From Trichormus variabilis 0441 (GTDB lineage: Bacteria > Cyanobacteriota > Cyanobacteriia > Cyanobacteriales > Nostocaceae): 64,000 nucleotides of DNA. Shown one piece after another: positions 9,779 to 19,187 of the stretch (positions within the stretch are counted from its first letter, which is position 1; every line of letters begins with the position of its first letter). The stretch spans positions 62,001 to 126,000 of the forward strand of contig NZ_CP047244.1 of NCBI RefSeq assembly GCF_009856605.1, read 5' to 3'. The notes beneath the pieces are model-generated. The model saw nothing but the letters and a program-made list of their open reading frames with translations. It did no database searches and was not told the DNA's origin. Both the position numbers and the translations under genes were made by a program.

Positions 9779-10618
9779 ATGGAACAGCGTCGGTTTGGTT
9801 CCACAAAGCGTGAGGTCGCGGTGATCGGTCAAGGGACTTGGTACATCGATCGCTGCGATCGCGCCTCCGCAATCGCCACGCTGCGTCGAGGTCTCGATCT
9901 CGGCATGACCCATATTGATACCGCCGAGATGTACGGCATCGCCGAGGAAGTGGTCGCCGAGGCGATCTTCGGGCGACGCGATGAGGTCTTCCTGGTCTCC
10001 AAGGTACTTACCGAGAATGCCTCTCGGCGCGGGACGATGGCGGCTTGCGAGAAGTCGCTTGCTCGCCTCAAAACTGATCGACTGGACTGCTACCTCTTGC
10101 ACTGGCGCAGTCAGCACCCGTTGGAGGACACAATTGCCGCCTTCGAGCAGCTTCAGCACGAGGGGAAGATTCTCTCCTGGGGAGTGAGCAACTTCGATCT
10201 GCCCGACCTTGAAGAGGCCCGGGCGATCGCCGGCGAGGGTCGTTTCGTCTGCAACCAGGTTCTTTACCATTTGAAAGAGCGCGCGATCGAGCATGCCGTG
10301 ATTCCTTGGTGTGAGAAGCATAGCGTCGCCGTGGTCGCCTACAGCCCGTTCGGTCACGGGCACTTCCCAGATCCGCACACGACCGGAGGCCGCGTGCTAC
10401 AGGAAATCGCCGCCGCGCACAACGCGACCCCTCGCCAGGTTGCGCTTCGGTTCCTAGTGCGGCGGCCCTCGCTCTTCGCAATCCCCAAGGCCTCTAGCCC
10501 CGATCACGCAGCCGAAAACGCCGGGGCTGGGGAGCTCCAGTTGACCGAAGCCGAGCTTGATCGGATCGATAAAGCTTTCCCGCCCGGTCCCCGTCCCCAC
10601 GTGCTTCCAATGCTGTAG
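9779..10618 (+). CDS. aldo-keto reductase
   Basis: The 279-aa product is an NADPH-dependent (beta/alpha)8-barrel oxidoreductase that reduces aldehydes or ketones. The catalytic tetrad is visible: Asp and Tyr in HIDTAEMYG (near residues 46-51), Lys in FLVSKV and His in CYLLHWR. The NADP-binding end FAIPKASSP is typical. It has no signal peptide. GC content is high, like the BON gene before it, so the two may have arrived together. Detoxifying reactive aldehydes formed during stress is a plausible role in this island, but the substrate is not known. Confidence 0.9.
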   Translation: MEQRRFGSTKREVAVIGQGTWYIDRCDRASAIATLRRGLDLGMTHIDTAEMYGIAEEVVAEAIFGRRDEVFLVSKVLTENASRRGTMAACEKSLARLKTDRLDCYLLHWRSQHPLEDTIAAFEQLQHEGKILSWGVSNFDLPDLEEARAIAGEGRFVCNQVLYHLKERAIEHAVIPWCEKHSVAVVAYSPFGHGHFPDPHTTGGRVLQEIAAAHNATPRQVALRFLVRRPSLFAIPKASSPDHAAENAGAGELQLTEAELDRIDKAFPPGPRPHVLPML

Positions 10619-10692
10619 CTCGCCTGCAACCAACGAAGAGGCAAGGGAGCAGTCCGAGTGGAGCAGGGGAGAAGCCTCTGGTACAAGACCAA

Positions 10693-10788
10693 AGGAAAAA
10701 CTAATGGGCTAGTGAAGGCTTAGAAGTAGATTGAACAATTGTTTGGTCGCGATGAAAAAAACACCTATTCCAAACCCAAAACAAATTA
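10693..10788 (+). pseudogene. ChaB-domain tail fossil 1
   Basis: Aligning this spacer with the last 32 codons of the ChaB gene (8830-8925) shows clear identity: both share GAAGGCTT, TCGCGA-GAAAAA and CAC-TATTCC in the same order and spacing. Here the Trp codon of the ChaB motif is TAG, so it cannot be translated through. It sits 18 nt before the first yfdX gene. Confidence 0.7.
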
Positions 10789-10806
10789 ACAAACAAGGAG
10801 AAGATT

Positions 10807-11709
10807 ATGAACTCTACGACATTGAATCAGCCCAATCCTCAATCTCAGCAGGAGATTGAACAGGAGAGGCAAAAGGCAACGAATGAGGCTCAAAGTTCCC
10901 TAGATCAGGACGCAATCGCCGCGCTCGAAGAAACTCGCAATGCAATCAACGCCATTGACCAGGGAAATACTCAAGAAGCACTTCAAGCTCTGGAACGGGC
11001 AACTGGAAAACTTGATATTCTCCTGGCACGCTACCCTGAACTGGCTCTGGTTCCTGTGTCAACTCAGATAACCATTATCGATCTTGCCCCTCGGGATTTT
11101 GATTTGATTGAGCCAATTCGCGATGAAGCTAAGAGGGCTGTGAATGAGGAAGATTTTCCGACTGGGCGTGCACTGTTGCACAACCTAGTGAGCGAGATTC
11201 GCACATCAACCGTCAATCTGCCACTTGAGACGTATCCTGATGCCATGAAGGAGTCCGCCCGATTGTTGCATCAAGGGAGAAACGATGAAGCCAGAGCGGT
11301 AATGCAACTGGCACTCTCAACTCTGGTGGTGACAGAACAATCTCGACCCATTCCACTGATTAATGCCCTTACTGAACTAGCTGCTGCAATGGCTTTAGCC
11401 GCTCAGGGACAGGATCAACAGAATCAGGACCAGCAAAATCGGGACCAAGTACTGCGGTTGCTGGAAGATGCTCGCACCCAACTCAAGCTGGCGAGAGAAC
11501 TGGGCTATGCTAGACGCGATCCCGAGTACAAAGAACTTGACCGGGCAATCAAAGACATTGAGCGGCAAATCAGGGCAAAGGAGAAAACAGAAAGTCCATT
11601 TGCCAAACTCCGGGAAAAGTTCTTTAGTTTCTTCAACCGGGTGTCCAGAGTCAACAGACCATCTCATGAAAGTCAGCAAACCCAAAGTCAGCAAACAGCT
11701 AATGCTTGA
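10807..11709 (+). CDS. yfdX: YfdX-family protein, without signal peptide
   Basis: The 300-aa product belongs to the YfdX family (PF10938): the core runs from about residue 38 (ETRNAINAIDQGNTQEALQALERATGKLDIL) to about 250. The N-terminus MNSTTLNQPNPQSQQEIEQE is hydrophilic, whereas the paralogue at 12175 has an export signal, so this copy is predicted cytosolic. The C-terminus is a Gln/Arg-rich region with QDQQNQDQQNRDQ around residue 201 and a PFAKLREKFFSFFNRVSRV amphipathic helix. YfdX proteins are acid- or heat-stress associated in enterobacteria and pairs of them occur in the locus of heat resistance. AAGGAG lies just before the ATG. Confidence 0.85.
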   Translation: MNSTTLNQPNPQSQQEIEQERQKATNEAQSSLDQDAIAALEETRNAINAIDQGNTQEALQALERATGKLDILLARYPELALVPVSTQITIIDLAPRDFDLIEPIRDEAKRAVNEEDFPTGRALLHNLVSEIRTSTVNLPLETYPDAMKESARLLHQGRNDEARAVMQLALSTLVVTEQSRPIPLINALTELAAAMALAAQGQDQQNQDQQNRDQVLRLLEDARTQLKLARELGYARRDPEYKELDRAIKDIERQIRAKEKTESPFAKLREKFFSFFNRVSRVNRPSHESQQTQSQQTANA

Positions 11710-11867
11710 TTGGGTTTAAACCTATCAAGGTGAGGGTTAGCCATGCTGCAACCCCGATCAACAGTGGCAACTTGCAAAACACCGATTTGGATAAGGTTTC
11801 CAAATCGGCAACAATTCTCTACAGCACGCTTGTGACCAAAGAAAGGGTATAAGGGTGTGGGGGTGTG

Positions 11868-12010
11868 GGGGAGCCACTGCGGTGGTGTTAGCGTAGCGGT
11901 AGCGACGCAGGAGCGTCGGCAGTCCGGTCTTGGGGGTTCTCCCCCAATCCCCACTTCGTGGGGGCCCCGAGTCCCCCAGAAGGAACTGCTGAAAGGGTTT
12001 CCCGGCATAA
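11868..12010. repeat. repeat cluster between the yfdX genes
   Basis: Contains GCGTAGCGGTAGCGACGCAG, then GCAGTCCGGTCTTGGGGGTT and a CCCCACTTCGTGGGG hairpin at about 11950. It is the same repeat family as in the 3931-4575 spacer. The rest of the 11710-12067 spacer is unremarkable. Confidence 0.6.
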
Positions 12011-12067
12011 AGCACCTGGCATCGGGTTAAGCGCGTTGTAGCGACTGGCATCAAGTGGCGTTGTAGG

Positions 12068-12159
12068 GGAAAACCTGAATAATCCTTAGACCCAAAAAGG
12101 TACAGATGTTTGATCGCGACGAAAAAGGCATCTATCCCAGGCGCAAAGCAAGTTTACAA
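12068..12159 (+). pseudogene. ChaB-domain tail fossil 2
   Basis: The stretch encodes MFDRDEKGIYPRRKAS in frame with the next gene, matching the ChaB tail VFDRDEKGTYSRSK at the end of the 8152 gene. Upstream bases (GGAAAACCTGAATAATCC) still resemble the preceding ChaB codons but are out of register and contain stops. It lies immediately before the second yfdX gene, just as fossil 1 precedes the first. Confidence 0.7.
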
Positions 12160-12174
12160 ACCAGGAGAATGATC

Positions 12175-13149
12175 GTGAACCAATATCACAGATTCTTTAG
12201 AAGGCTGCAAGTCCTGTTAGTGGGTATTCTTTTCTCCACGCTTTTATTCATCGCTCCCGTTCATGCAGTTAGCTCTGCTGCGGTATCTCCTGAAAGATTG
12301 AATCAGCTTGATACTAGTCTTCAGCAGGAGATTGAAAAGGAGAGGCAACAGGCAACAGCTGAGGCTGAAAGTAAACTGGATCGAGAAGCGATCGCCGCAA
12401 TTGAAGAAACTAAAAAAGCGATCGCTGCCATTGAGCGGGGAAAGACTCAAGAAGCAATTGCTGCCCTAGAACGAGCAACTGGAAAAATTGACATTCTAGT
12501 AGCACAATACCCTAAACTAGCTCTAATTCCGGTGGCGGCTCAGGTAGCGATAATCGATTTTGCCCCTCAGGATTTTAATTTGGTTGACCGAATTCGCAAA
12601 CAAGTTAAGTCTGCTGTAAATGCAGAAGATTTTCCGGCGGCTCGCGAACTGTTGAACAACCTGATGAGCGAGATTCGCACAGCAATCGTCAATCTGCCAT
12701 TAGAGAGATATCCAGATGCTACCAAGCAGGCAGCTCGGTTGTTGAACGAAGGCAAAATTGATGAAGCCAAAGGCGTGCTGCAACTTGCGCTCTCAACTTT
12801 AGTGGTCACAGAACAAGCTCGACCCCTGCCGCTAGTCAAAGCCCATACCGATCTAGTGACTGCGGTTACTTTAGCAGAGAAGGATCGCGACGCAGCACAG
12901 AGGTTGCTAGAAGATGCTCGTGTCCAACTCAAGTTAGCTCAAGAACTAGGATATGCCAGAGGCGATCGCGAGTATGCAGCATTTGACAAAGCAATTCAAA
13001 ATCTAGAGCGGCAAGTTAAGGCACGTGAGAACACAGCAGGCGCATTTGCCAAGCTTCAAGAACAATTCTCTAGTTTCTTCAACCGAGTATCCGAAGTCGT
13101 TAAACCAGATGATTCCTCAAATAGGGCAGAAGCCAGGAGACGCGATTAA
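12175..13149 (+). CDS. yfdX: YfdX-family protein, exported
   Basis: The 324-aa product has an N-terminal signal (VLLVGILFSTLLFIAPVHA, likely cleaved after AHA-type VHA) followed by a YfdX domain (AIAAIEETKKAIAAIERGK, ATGKIDILVAQYPKLALIP). I prefer the GTG at 12175 because AGGAG at 12163-12167 is 7 nt away; an ATG at 12169 is too close to it, and the in-frame ATG at 12106 reads ChaB-fossil sequence. It is a paralogue of the 10807 gene (shared blocks LPLE-YPDA, LQLALSTLVVTEQ, QLKLA-ELGYAR). The pair therefore covers cytosol and periplasm. The stop codon lies in a 20-bp palindrome. Confidence 0.85.
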   Translation: MNQYHRFFRRLQVLLVGILFSTLLFIAPVHAVSSAAVSPERLNQLDTSLQQEIEKERQQATAEAESKLDREAIAAIEETKKAIAAIERGKTQEAIAALERATGKIDILVAQYPKLALIPVAAQVAIIDFAPQDFNLVDRIRKQVKSAVNAEDFPAARELLNNLMSEIRTAIVNLPLERYPDATKQAARLLNEGKIDEAKGVLQLALSTLVVTEQARPLPLVKAHTDLVTAVTLAEKDRDAAQRLLEDARVQLKLAQELGYARGDREYAAFDKAIQNLERQVKARENTAGAFAKLQEQFSSFFNRVSEVVKPDDSSNRAEARRRD

Positions 13150-13157
13150 TCGCGTCT
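13138..13157. repeat. 20-bp perfect palindrome over the yfdX stop codon
   Basis: AGACGCGATTAATCGCGTCT is fully self-complementary and contains the TAA stop of the second yfdX gene. Related GACGCGATT-ATTGCGTCTC strings occur at about 2219 and 17274. It is a common cyanobacterial repeat; it could form a hairpin at the transcript end but has no T-tract. Confidence 0.6.
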
Positions 13158-13233
13158 GTATAAGAGTGAGGAGTTTTATCTCCCCCTGCCCCTCTGCCCA
13201 CCCGTCCCATCGCGTTAATTTCAAGAGGTGCTG

Positions 13234-14241
13234 ATGGTTGCAGCAACCGATTTCAAAGATTATTACGAAATTCTGGGTGTCAGTAAGAACGCCACTCCGG
13301 AGGATATCAAAAAAGCCTACCGGAAATTGGCACGGAAATATCACCCGGACTTAAATCCTAAGGATAAGCAAGCCGAAGCGCGGTTCAAAGAAATTAACGA
13401 AGCTAATGAAGTGCTGTCTGACCCAGAAAAACGCCAGAAGTATGACCAGTATGGTCAGTACTGGCAACAGGCTGCGGCGGGTACACCTCCACCCAGAGGG
13501 GCGGGTACACAAGGTTATGATTTTAGCCAGTATGGCAACTTTAATGATTTCATTGATGAATTGCTGGGAGGGTTAGGTCGCAGTGGCGGTCGTACAAGGC
13601 AGCGCACAGCTAATTATCGCACTACAACAAGACCAGAAGGATTCCGGGAATACGCCGACTTTGGCTATGGAGAAGACCCCTTCGGCCGCTTCACTGAAGT
13701 TCCCGCACAGGATACGGAAGCAGCGATCGCTCTCACTTTTTCTGAAGCATTTCACGGTACACAGAAGCAGCTACAAATTGATGGAGAAACTATCACTGTT
13801 CGCATTCCGCCAGGAGTAAAATCGGGAAGCCGCATTCGAGTCAAAGGCAAAGGACAGATGAGTCCTTTTATTCAGCAACGCGGCGATTTGTATCTGACAA
13901 TTGAATTATTGCCCCATCCTTTCTTCAAATTTGAGGGCGACAATCTTGCTTGCGAAGTACCTGTCAGCCCAGAGGAAGCTGTACTTGGCGCACAAATAGA
14001 TGTTCCTACGCCCGATGGCAAGGTAACGATGACGATTCCGGCCGGTGTGGATTCCGGTCAAGCACTCCGACTACGTGGCAAGGGCTGGCGCGATCCAAAA
14101 GGTAATCGTACCGCTTTGATCGTGCGGTTAAAAATTGTGACTCCCAAAGATTTGAGTCCCCAAGAAAGAGAGTGCTATGAAAAATTGCGGCAGGTCAGTA
14201 GTTTTAATTCCCGTCAAGGCTTAACGGAGGTGCGGTTATGA
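13234..14241 (+). CDS. DnaJ-class co-chaperone (CbpA type)
   Basis: The 335-aa product has a J domain (residues 7-72, [20 protein letters not shown] with the HPD motif in KYHPDLNP), a Gly/aromatic-rich linker (about 80-135, [17 protein letters not shown]) and C-terminal substrate domains without the cysteine-rich zinc finger, as in CbpA. It stimulates DnaK ATPase. The start is the ATG with AAGAGG 5 nt before it; an in-frame GTG 6 nt earlier is less likely. Its stop overlaps the start of cbpM by ATGA, so the two are translationally coupled. Confidence 0.93.
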   Translation: MVAATDFKDYYEILGVSKNATPEDIKKAYRKLARKYHPDLNPKDKQAEARFKEINEANEVLSDPEKRQKYDQYGQYWQQAAAGTPPPRGAGTQGYDFSQYGNFNDFIDELLGGLGRSGGRTRQRTANYRTTTRPEGFREYADFGYGEDPFGRFTEVPAQDTEAAIALTFSEAFHGTQKQLQIDGETITVRIPPGVKSGSRIRVKGKGQMSPFIQQRGDLYLTIELLPHPFFKFEGDNLACEVPVSPEEAVLGAQIDVPTPDGKVTMTIPAGVDSGQALRLRGKGWRDPKGNRTALIVRLKIVTPKDLSPQERECYEKLRQVSSFNSRQGLTEVRL

Positions 14242-14555
14242 GTTCTAACCTGAGTTTGTCTTGCGTGGTGTGGTCAGAAACAGGCGATCGCCTCTATAGT
14301 TTCGAGCAAGCCGCCTACCTCACCCAAACCTCGGTTTTATTACTAGAACGATTTGTCCGCCTGGGACTAATTGAACCTGTAGGAATCATGCTGCGCCGAC
14401 AGGATATCTTTCGCGTTGTGCAGATTCAAAGGTTGCACCGCGATCTGAACTTGAATTGGGTCGGAGCAGCAATGGTGCTAGATATGGTAACTGAAATTGA
14501 CCAACTCAAGGCGCAACTGCGTGCCTACCGTGCTGAATTACAAATTCGTAATTAA
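14238..14555 (+). CDS. cbpM: chaperone modulator CbpM-like protein
   Basis: The 105-aa product fits the CbpM family, small MerR-like proteins that bind the J domain of CbpA and restrain it. Family-like features are [20 protein letters not shown] and [20 protein letters not shown], followed by a coiled-coil end ([20 protein letters not shown]). Its ATG overlaps the DnaJ stop. The conserved gene order dnaJ/cbpA-cbpM supports the call more than the sequence alone does. Confidence 0.8.
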   Translation: MSSNLSLSCVVWSETGDRLYSFEQAAYLTQTSVLLLERFVRLGLIEPVGIMLRRQDIFRVVQIQRLHRDLNLNWVGAAMVLDMVTEIDQLKAQLRAYRAELQIRN

Positions 14556-14599
14556 GAGCGTTAACAAAATAATTTATTTCTCAGCTAAGGGGCACGATT

Positions 14600-17221
14600 A
14601 TGCAACCAACCAATCCCGAGCAATTTACCGAAAAAGCCTGGGAAGCCCTTGTTCGTACTCCCGAAATTGCCAAGCAGTTTCAGCATCAGCAGATTGAGAG
14701 CGAACATTTGATGCTAGCGCTACTGGAACAGGAAGGACTCGCCAGTTCTATTTTCAACAAAGCCGGGGTAAATGTTCAAAAACTACACGAGCGCACTATC
14801 GACTTCATCAACCGTCAGCCCAAAGTATCGGGGGCTAGCAGTGGTTCGGTATACATCGGACACAGTTTAGAGAGGCTGCTCGATCGCGCCGAACAATACC
14901 GCAAAGAGTTTGGTGATGAATATATTTCTATTGAACATTTAATACTTGCCTTTGCCAAAGACGATCGCTTTGGTAAAGGGTTGTTTCAAGAATTTGGACT
15001 GGATGAAAAAAAACTCCGCAACATCATTCAACAGATTCGAGGGAGTCAAAAAGTGACAGATCAAAACCCAGAAGTTAAATATGAAGCGCTAGAAAAATAC
15101 GGACGCAATTTAACCCAATTGGCACGTGAAGGCATACTCGACCCAGTGATTGGACGAGATGAAGAAATTCGCCGCACGATTCAAATCCTTTCTCGTCGGA
15201 CTAAAAATAATCCCGTGCTGATTGGTGAACCCGGTGTCGGTAAAACAGCAATTGTAGAAGGATTAGCGCAGCGCATTGTCAGTGGTGATGTCCCGGAATC
15301 ATTGCGCGATCGCAAACTAATAGCTTTAGACATGGGTGCGTTAATTGCCGGAGCCAAATACCGGGGAGAATTTGAAGAACGCCTGAAAGCTGTCTTAAAA
15401 GAAATCCAAGAAGCACAGGGACAAATCGTCTTGTTCATTGACGAAATTCACACTGTAGTTGGTGCGGGTGCAACGCAAGGATCGATGGATGCTAGCAACT
15501 TGCTCAAGCCGATGCTCGCTCGCGGCGAATTGCGCTGTATTGGTGCCACCACGCTAGATGAATACCGCAAGTACATTGAAAAAGATGCGGCTTTGGAACG
15601 TCGTTTTCAGCAGGTGTATGTCGATCAGCCCAGTGTGGAAGATACCATCTCAATTCTGCGCGGTTTGAAAGAGCGCTACGAGTTACACCACGGCGTGAAG
15701 ATTTCTGATAGTGCGTTAGTTGCGGCAGCTACTCTGTCTGCGAGATATATTAGCGATCGCTTCCTACCCGACAAAGCTATTGATTTGGTGGATGAAGCTG
15801 CGGCTAAACTAAAAATGGAAATTACTTCTAAACCAGAAGAATTAGACGAAATTGATCGCAAAATTCTGCAACTGGAAATGGAGCGGCTGTCACTGCAAAA
15901 AGAAACAGACAGTGCTTCCAGAGAGCGTTTAGAACGGCTGGAGAGAGAACTTGCAGAGTTAAAAGAACGCCAAGATGCCCTCAATGCTCAATGGCAAGCA
16001 GAGAAGCAAATCATCGATCGCATTCGCCAAATTAGACAAGAGATTGAGCGTGTCAACGTAGAAATTCAGCAAGCCGAACGCGATTACGACCTCAACCGGG
16101 CAGCAGAACTGAAATACAGCAAACTCACTGAGCTGCAACGACAACTAGAAGAAGCCGAAGCGCGACTAGCTCAAATCCAGACTAGCGGTAAATCTCTGTT
16201 GCGCGAAGAAGTCACCGAAGCTGACATTGACGAAATTATCTCCAAGTGGACGGGTATTCCGGTGAGCAGACTGGTTGAATCGGAAATGCAAAAACTTTTG
16301 CATCTGGAAGAAGAGCTACATAAACGTGTGATTGGTCAGGACGAAGCTGTAAGAGCTGTTGCTGATGCAATTCAACGTTCCCGTGCTGGGTTGGCAGACC
16401 CGAATCGTCCCATTGCTAGCTTTATTTTCTTAGGCCCGACCGGGGTGGGAAAAACAGAACTGGCAAAAGCTTTAGCGGTATATCTGTTTGATACCGAAGA
16501 TGCACTGGTGCGGATCGATATGTCCGAATACATGGAGAAACACACTGTTGCCCGTCTCATCGGTGCGCCTCCAGGTTACGTGGGCTATGAAGAAGGCGGA
16601 CAACTCACCGAAGCGATTCGCCGCCGACCTTATTCTGTAATTCTGTTTGACGAAATTGAGAAAGCTCATCCTGATGTATTCAACGTCCTGCTGCAAATCC
16701 TGGATGATGGTCGCCTAACTGATTCTCAGGGACGCACAGTAGATTTTAAAAATACGATCGCGATTATGACCAGCAATATTGGTTCAATATACATTTTGGA
16801 TGTGGCAGGAGACGATAGCAAGTACGAACAAATGCGCGATCGCGTCATGGAAGCAGTGCGAGAAAGTTTCCGCCCCGAATTCCTCAACCGCATTGATGAA
16901 ATCATTATCTTCCATAGCTTGCGGAAGGACGAGTTGCGCGAAATTGTCAAACTACAAGTGCAGCGTTTAGAGGAGCGACTGCGCGAGCGTAAACTCTCGC
17001 TCAAAATCTCCGACGAGGCTCTCAATTGGATTGTTCAGGTCGGTTATGACCCAGTTTACGGTGCTCGTCCCCTGAAGCGGGCGATTCAGCGAGAACTAGA
17101 AACTCCGATTGCCAAAGCGATTCTACGCGGCGAGTTCCACGAAGGCGACACAATCTACGTCCATGTGGAACACGAACGACTGGTGTTGAAGCGCTTATCA
17201 CCTGAACTGGTCAATGCTTAG
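14600..17221 (+). CDS. clpB: disaggregase ClpB
   Basis: The 873-aa hexameric AAA+ ATPase rescues aggregated proteins together with DnaK. It shows the N-terminal ClpN domain (residues 1-150), AAA1 with Walker A GEPGVGKT and Walker B VLFIDEIH, the coiled-coil M domain (about 410-530, [20 protein letters not shown]), AAA2 with GPTGVGKTE and [14 protein letters not shown], and the ClpB C-terminal domain. No IGL/F loop for ClpP binding was noticed, which supports ClpB rather than ClpA/C. It follows cbpM by 44 nt. The tail is shorter than usual and ends LSPELVNA. Confidence 0.96.
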   Translation: MQPTNPEQFTEKAWEALVRTPEIAKQFQHQQIESEHLMLALLEQEGLASSIFNKAGVNVQKLHERTIDFINRQPKVSGASSGSVYIGHSLERLLDRAEQYRKEFGDEYISIEHLILAFAKDDRFGKGLFQEFGLDEKKLRNIIQQIRGSQKVTDQNPEVKYEALEKYGRNLTQLAREGILDPVIGRDEEIRRTIQILSRRTKNNPVLIGEPGVGKTAIVEGLAQRIVSGDVPESLRDRKLIALDMGALIAGAKYRGEFEERLKAVLKEIQEAQGQIVLFIDEIHTVVGAGATQGSMDASNLLKPMLARGELRCIGATTLDEYRKYIEKDAALERRFQQVYVDQPSVEDTISILRGLKERYELHHGVKISDSALVAAATLSARYISDRFLPDKAIDLVDEAAAKLKMEITSKPEELDEIDRKILQLEMERLSLQKETDSASRERLERLERELAELKERQDALNAQWQAEKQIIDRIRQIRQEIERVNVEIQQAERDYDLNRAAELKYSKLTELQRQLEEAEARLAQIQTSGKSLLREEVTEADIDEIISKWTGIPVSRLVESEMQKLLHLEEELHKRVIGQDEAVRAVADAIQRSRAGLADPNRPIASFIFLGPTGVGKTELAKALAVYLFDTEDALVRIDMSEYMEKHTVARLIGAPPGYVGYEEGGQLTEAIRRRPYSVILFDEIEKAHPDVFNVLLQILDDGRLTDSQGRTVDFKNTIAIMTSNIGSIYILDVAGDDSKYEQMRDRVMEAVRESFRPEFLNRIDEIIIFHSLRKDELREIVKLQVQRLEERLRERKLSLKISDEALNWIVQVGYDPVYGARPLKRAIQRELETPIAKAILRGEFHEGDTIYVHVEHERLVLKRLSPELVNA

Positions 17222-17326
17222 AGGGGGCAGAGGAGTACAAGGGAGAGATAACTCTTGGAAAGACTTGGGTTAATCGCGTCTCTCTTTCAAAATTTAACAA
17301 CATATCAAAACATTTTTTGAAAAGCT

Positions 17327-17887
17327 ATGACTTCTGAAGATTTTAGAGAAACCAGAACAAATTCAGCATTGCCAATTGTCTTAGGTGTTTTGATGATTCT
17401 GCTGGGAATTGCAGCGATCGCAGAACCATTTATTGCCACTATTGCCATCACAATCGTATTCTCCTGGACTTTAATTATTGCTGGCATCGTCCGAATTGTT
17501 CATGCATTTCAATCACGTCACAAACGAGGCTTCTGGACAACACTAGTAGTTGGTGTTCTATACGTAATTGGTGGGATTCTGCTGCTTAGCAACATCTTTG
17601 GTGCTGCGCTCTCTCTCACCTTAGCTTTTGGATTGATCATTTTTATTGAGGGTGTATTGGAGGTGATTGCAGCATTTCAAATGCGTCAAGATCCAAACTG
17701 GGGTTGGGTACTATTTAGCGGGATCATGGCTATTATTCTAGGGATTTTGATTCTAGCTCAATGGCCTGTCAGCACAGTTTGGGTATTGGGAGTATTTGTA
17801 GGGATTAATTTTTTGTTGACGGGTGTTTGGATGATCATGCTTTCATTAGCTTCTCGTAGTCTTCCTGACCATAGGGCAAGAGTTTAA
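17327..17887 (+). CDS. hdeD: HdeD-family membrane protein (DUF308)
   Basis: The 186-aa product has six predicted membrane segments, the first starting LPIVLGVLMILLGIAAIAEP and the later ones including ALSLTLAFGLIIFIEGVLEV and VLFSGIMAIILGILILAQW. The internal repeat of paired helices with GI-x-GI/IL-G motifs is characteristic of DUF308/HdeD. HdeD is linked to acid resistance in E. coli and an hdeD gene is a standard member of enterobacterial heat-resistance loci. The molecular function is not known. Confidence 0.85.
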   Translation: MTSEDFRETRTNSALPIVLGVLMILLGIAAIAEPFIATIAITIVFSWTLIIAGIVRIVHAFQSRHKRGFWTTLVVGVLYVIGGILLLSNIFGAALSLTLAFGLIIFIEGVLEVIAAFQMRQDPNWGWVLFSGIMAIILGILILAQWPVSTVWVLGVFVGINFLLTGVWMIMLSLASRSLPDHRARV

Positions 17888-17907
17888 AGCAGTTATCAGT
17901 TATCAAA

Positions 17908-17940
17908 GTTTGAGTTGGGGTCTAAATCTCCAACTCAAAC
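17908..17940. terminator. 11-bp perfect hairpin after hdeD
   Basis: GTTTGAGTTGG pairs exactly with CCAACTCAAAC around an 11-nt loop, 20 nt after the hdeD stop. No T-tract follows, so it may be a hairpin that protects the transcript end, or a weak terminator, rather than a classical intrinsic terminator. Confidence 0.45.
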
Positions 17941-18073
17941 GTAGCACGCAATAGTGGTGAGGAACTTTGACTCCCAACTGAAAAACAGTTTACTGTTAAC
18001 TATTTACTAATTTGTTGAAATAACTTTCGGTTTTATTGGTGAGCTAGTGCTGCCTCACTGAAATAAGGATAAT

Positions 18074-18628
18074 ATGATTACAACAGATAACAAGCACGCT
18101 GTTGGAGTATTTACTAACCGTAAAGCAGTGGAGCAATCAGTTAATGAATTGAAAGCCTCAAGCTTTCCAATGGAAAAAGTTGCGATTTTTGCAAAATTTG
18201 CAGATCGCATAAATCCTATTGGCGAAGTATCAGTCAGTTCGCGTATCAACAATCAAAGTGTAGATACAACTGGAGCAGTTGGTGACGCTTTAACTGCAAG
18301 TTTTTGGGGAAGCGTATTAGTTGGTCTTAGCAGTTTGGTACTTCCTGGCGGTATTGGAGTAATAATTGCAGTCGGTTCGGTTGGAACAGCATTCATTATC
18401 AGTGTAGCGGGTGTTGCAGTTAGTACTATAGCCACAAATCATTTAGTAAAGGTGCTAGCTAGTTTAGGTATTCCTGAAGACCGAGCTAGACGTTATTGCG
18501 ATCGCATCCAGTGCTGTGAATATTTACTAGTACTAAAAGGCAAAGATGAGGAGATTCAAAATGCTGAAGTCATTTTGAAGAAGCATGATATTAACTATTG
18601 GGGTATCTATGAGCTACCACAGGTTTAA
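18074..18628 (+). CDS. GS17M-like glycine-zipper stress protein
   Basis: The 184-aa product has the same build as the first two thirds of the ChaB protein at 8152: an N-terminal GS17M-like domain (HAVGVFTNRKAVEQSVNELK), a hydrophobic Gly-rich segment (residues 80-125, VLVGLSSLVLPGGIGVIIAV) and a helix-strand end (LGIPEDRARRYCDRI, EYLLVLKG). It has no ChaB domain. Likely membrane-associated. It is the last gene of the stress island before the transposase remnant. Function unknown. Confidence 0.65.
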   Translation: MITTDNKHAVGVFTNRKAVEQSVNELKASSFPMEKVAIFAKFADRINPIGEVSVSSRINNQSVDTTGAVGDALTASFWGSVLVGLSSLVLPGGIGVIIAVGSVGTAFIISVAGVAVSTIATNHLVKVLASLGIPEDRARRYCDRIQCCEYLLVLKGKDEEIQNAEVILKKHDINYWGIYELPQV

Positions 18629-18820
18629 ATAAGCCTTCTTGGGTGGCCGCCGAGATACGGATACCGTTGGCGAAATATTGCTTAACAAAAAAACGGTGGA
18701 TTTACCGTGTATCACTTGGAGAAGATAGATATCCCTTTCCGTGTATTACACGGGAGAAAAAAATTAAGTTAGCTGCTTCAATAATCAATAAACCAGAAGG
18801 AATACCTGTGGAGGCATTAT

Positions 18821-19072
18821 ATGTGCTTACATCCCGAAGAACTTCCTCCTATTCCTGATGAAACGGTACGTGTAGCCAAAGCCGCGTTCCCCAAAGGTAA
18901 TTTATATATGCGACTGCGTGATGAACTTGGAGTCTTTTATAAGGATGAAGATTTCGCATCACTGTATCCACAACGGGGTCAGCCAGCGCAAGCACCTTGG
19001 CGGTTGGCGATGATACTGGTGATGCAATATCTAGAGAATTTATCTGATAGACAAGCAACTCTTGCAGTGTAA
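18821..19072 (+). pseudogene. IS1182-type transposase, N-terminal fragment
   Basis: The 83 codons match the start of IS1182-family transposases (MRLRDELGVFYKDEDFASLY, then WRLAMILVMQYLENLSDRQA). The frame ends in TAA where the family continues for some 350 residues more, and nothing after it restores the sequence. It marks a scar between the stress island and the molybdoenzyme operon. Confidence 0.75.
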
Positions 19073-19187
19073 GGGCGGATTGAGCAAAGGTGCTTCTGCG
19101 CCTTTGGTGGGTGCAGACCGTGAGAAGAGTCGGCGCGAAAAACAAACACTTGTCCAGGGCTTGTTCGAGAATGTTGCAAGGAGAATC

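Noticed and set aside
13138..13157. Palindrome after yfdX-2 as an intrinsic terminator
   Set aside because: No T-tract follows and the same palindrome type occurs at other places, so it is better called a repeat.
18643..18858. 71-codon frame before the transposase fragment
   Set aside because: No family likeness, no ribosome site, and it overlaps the transposase fragment.
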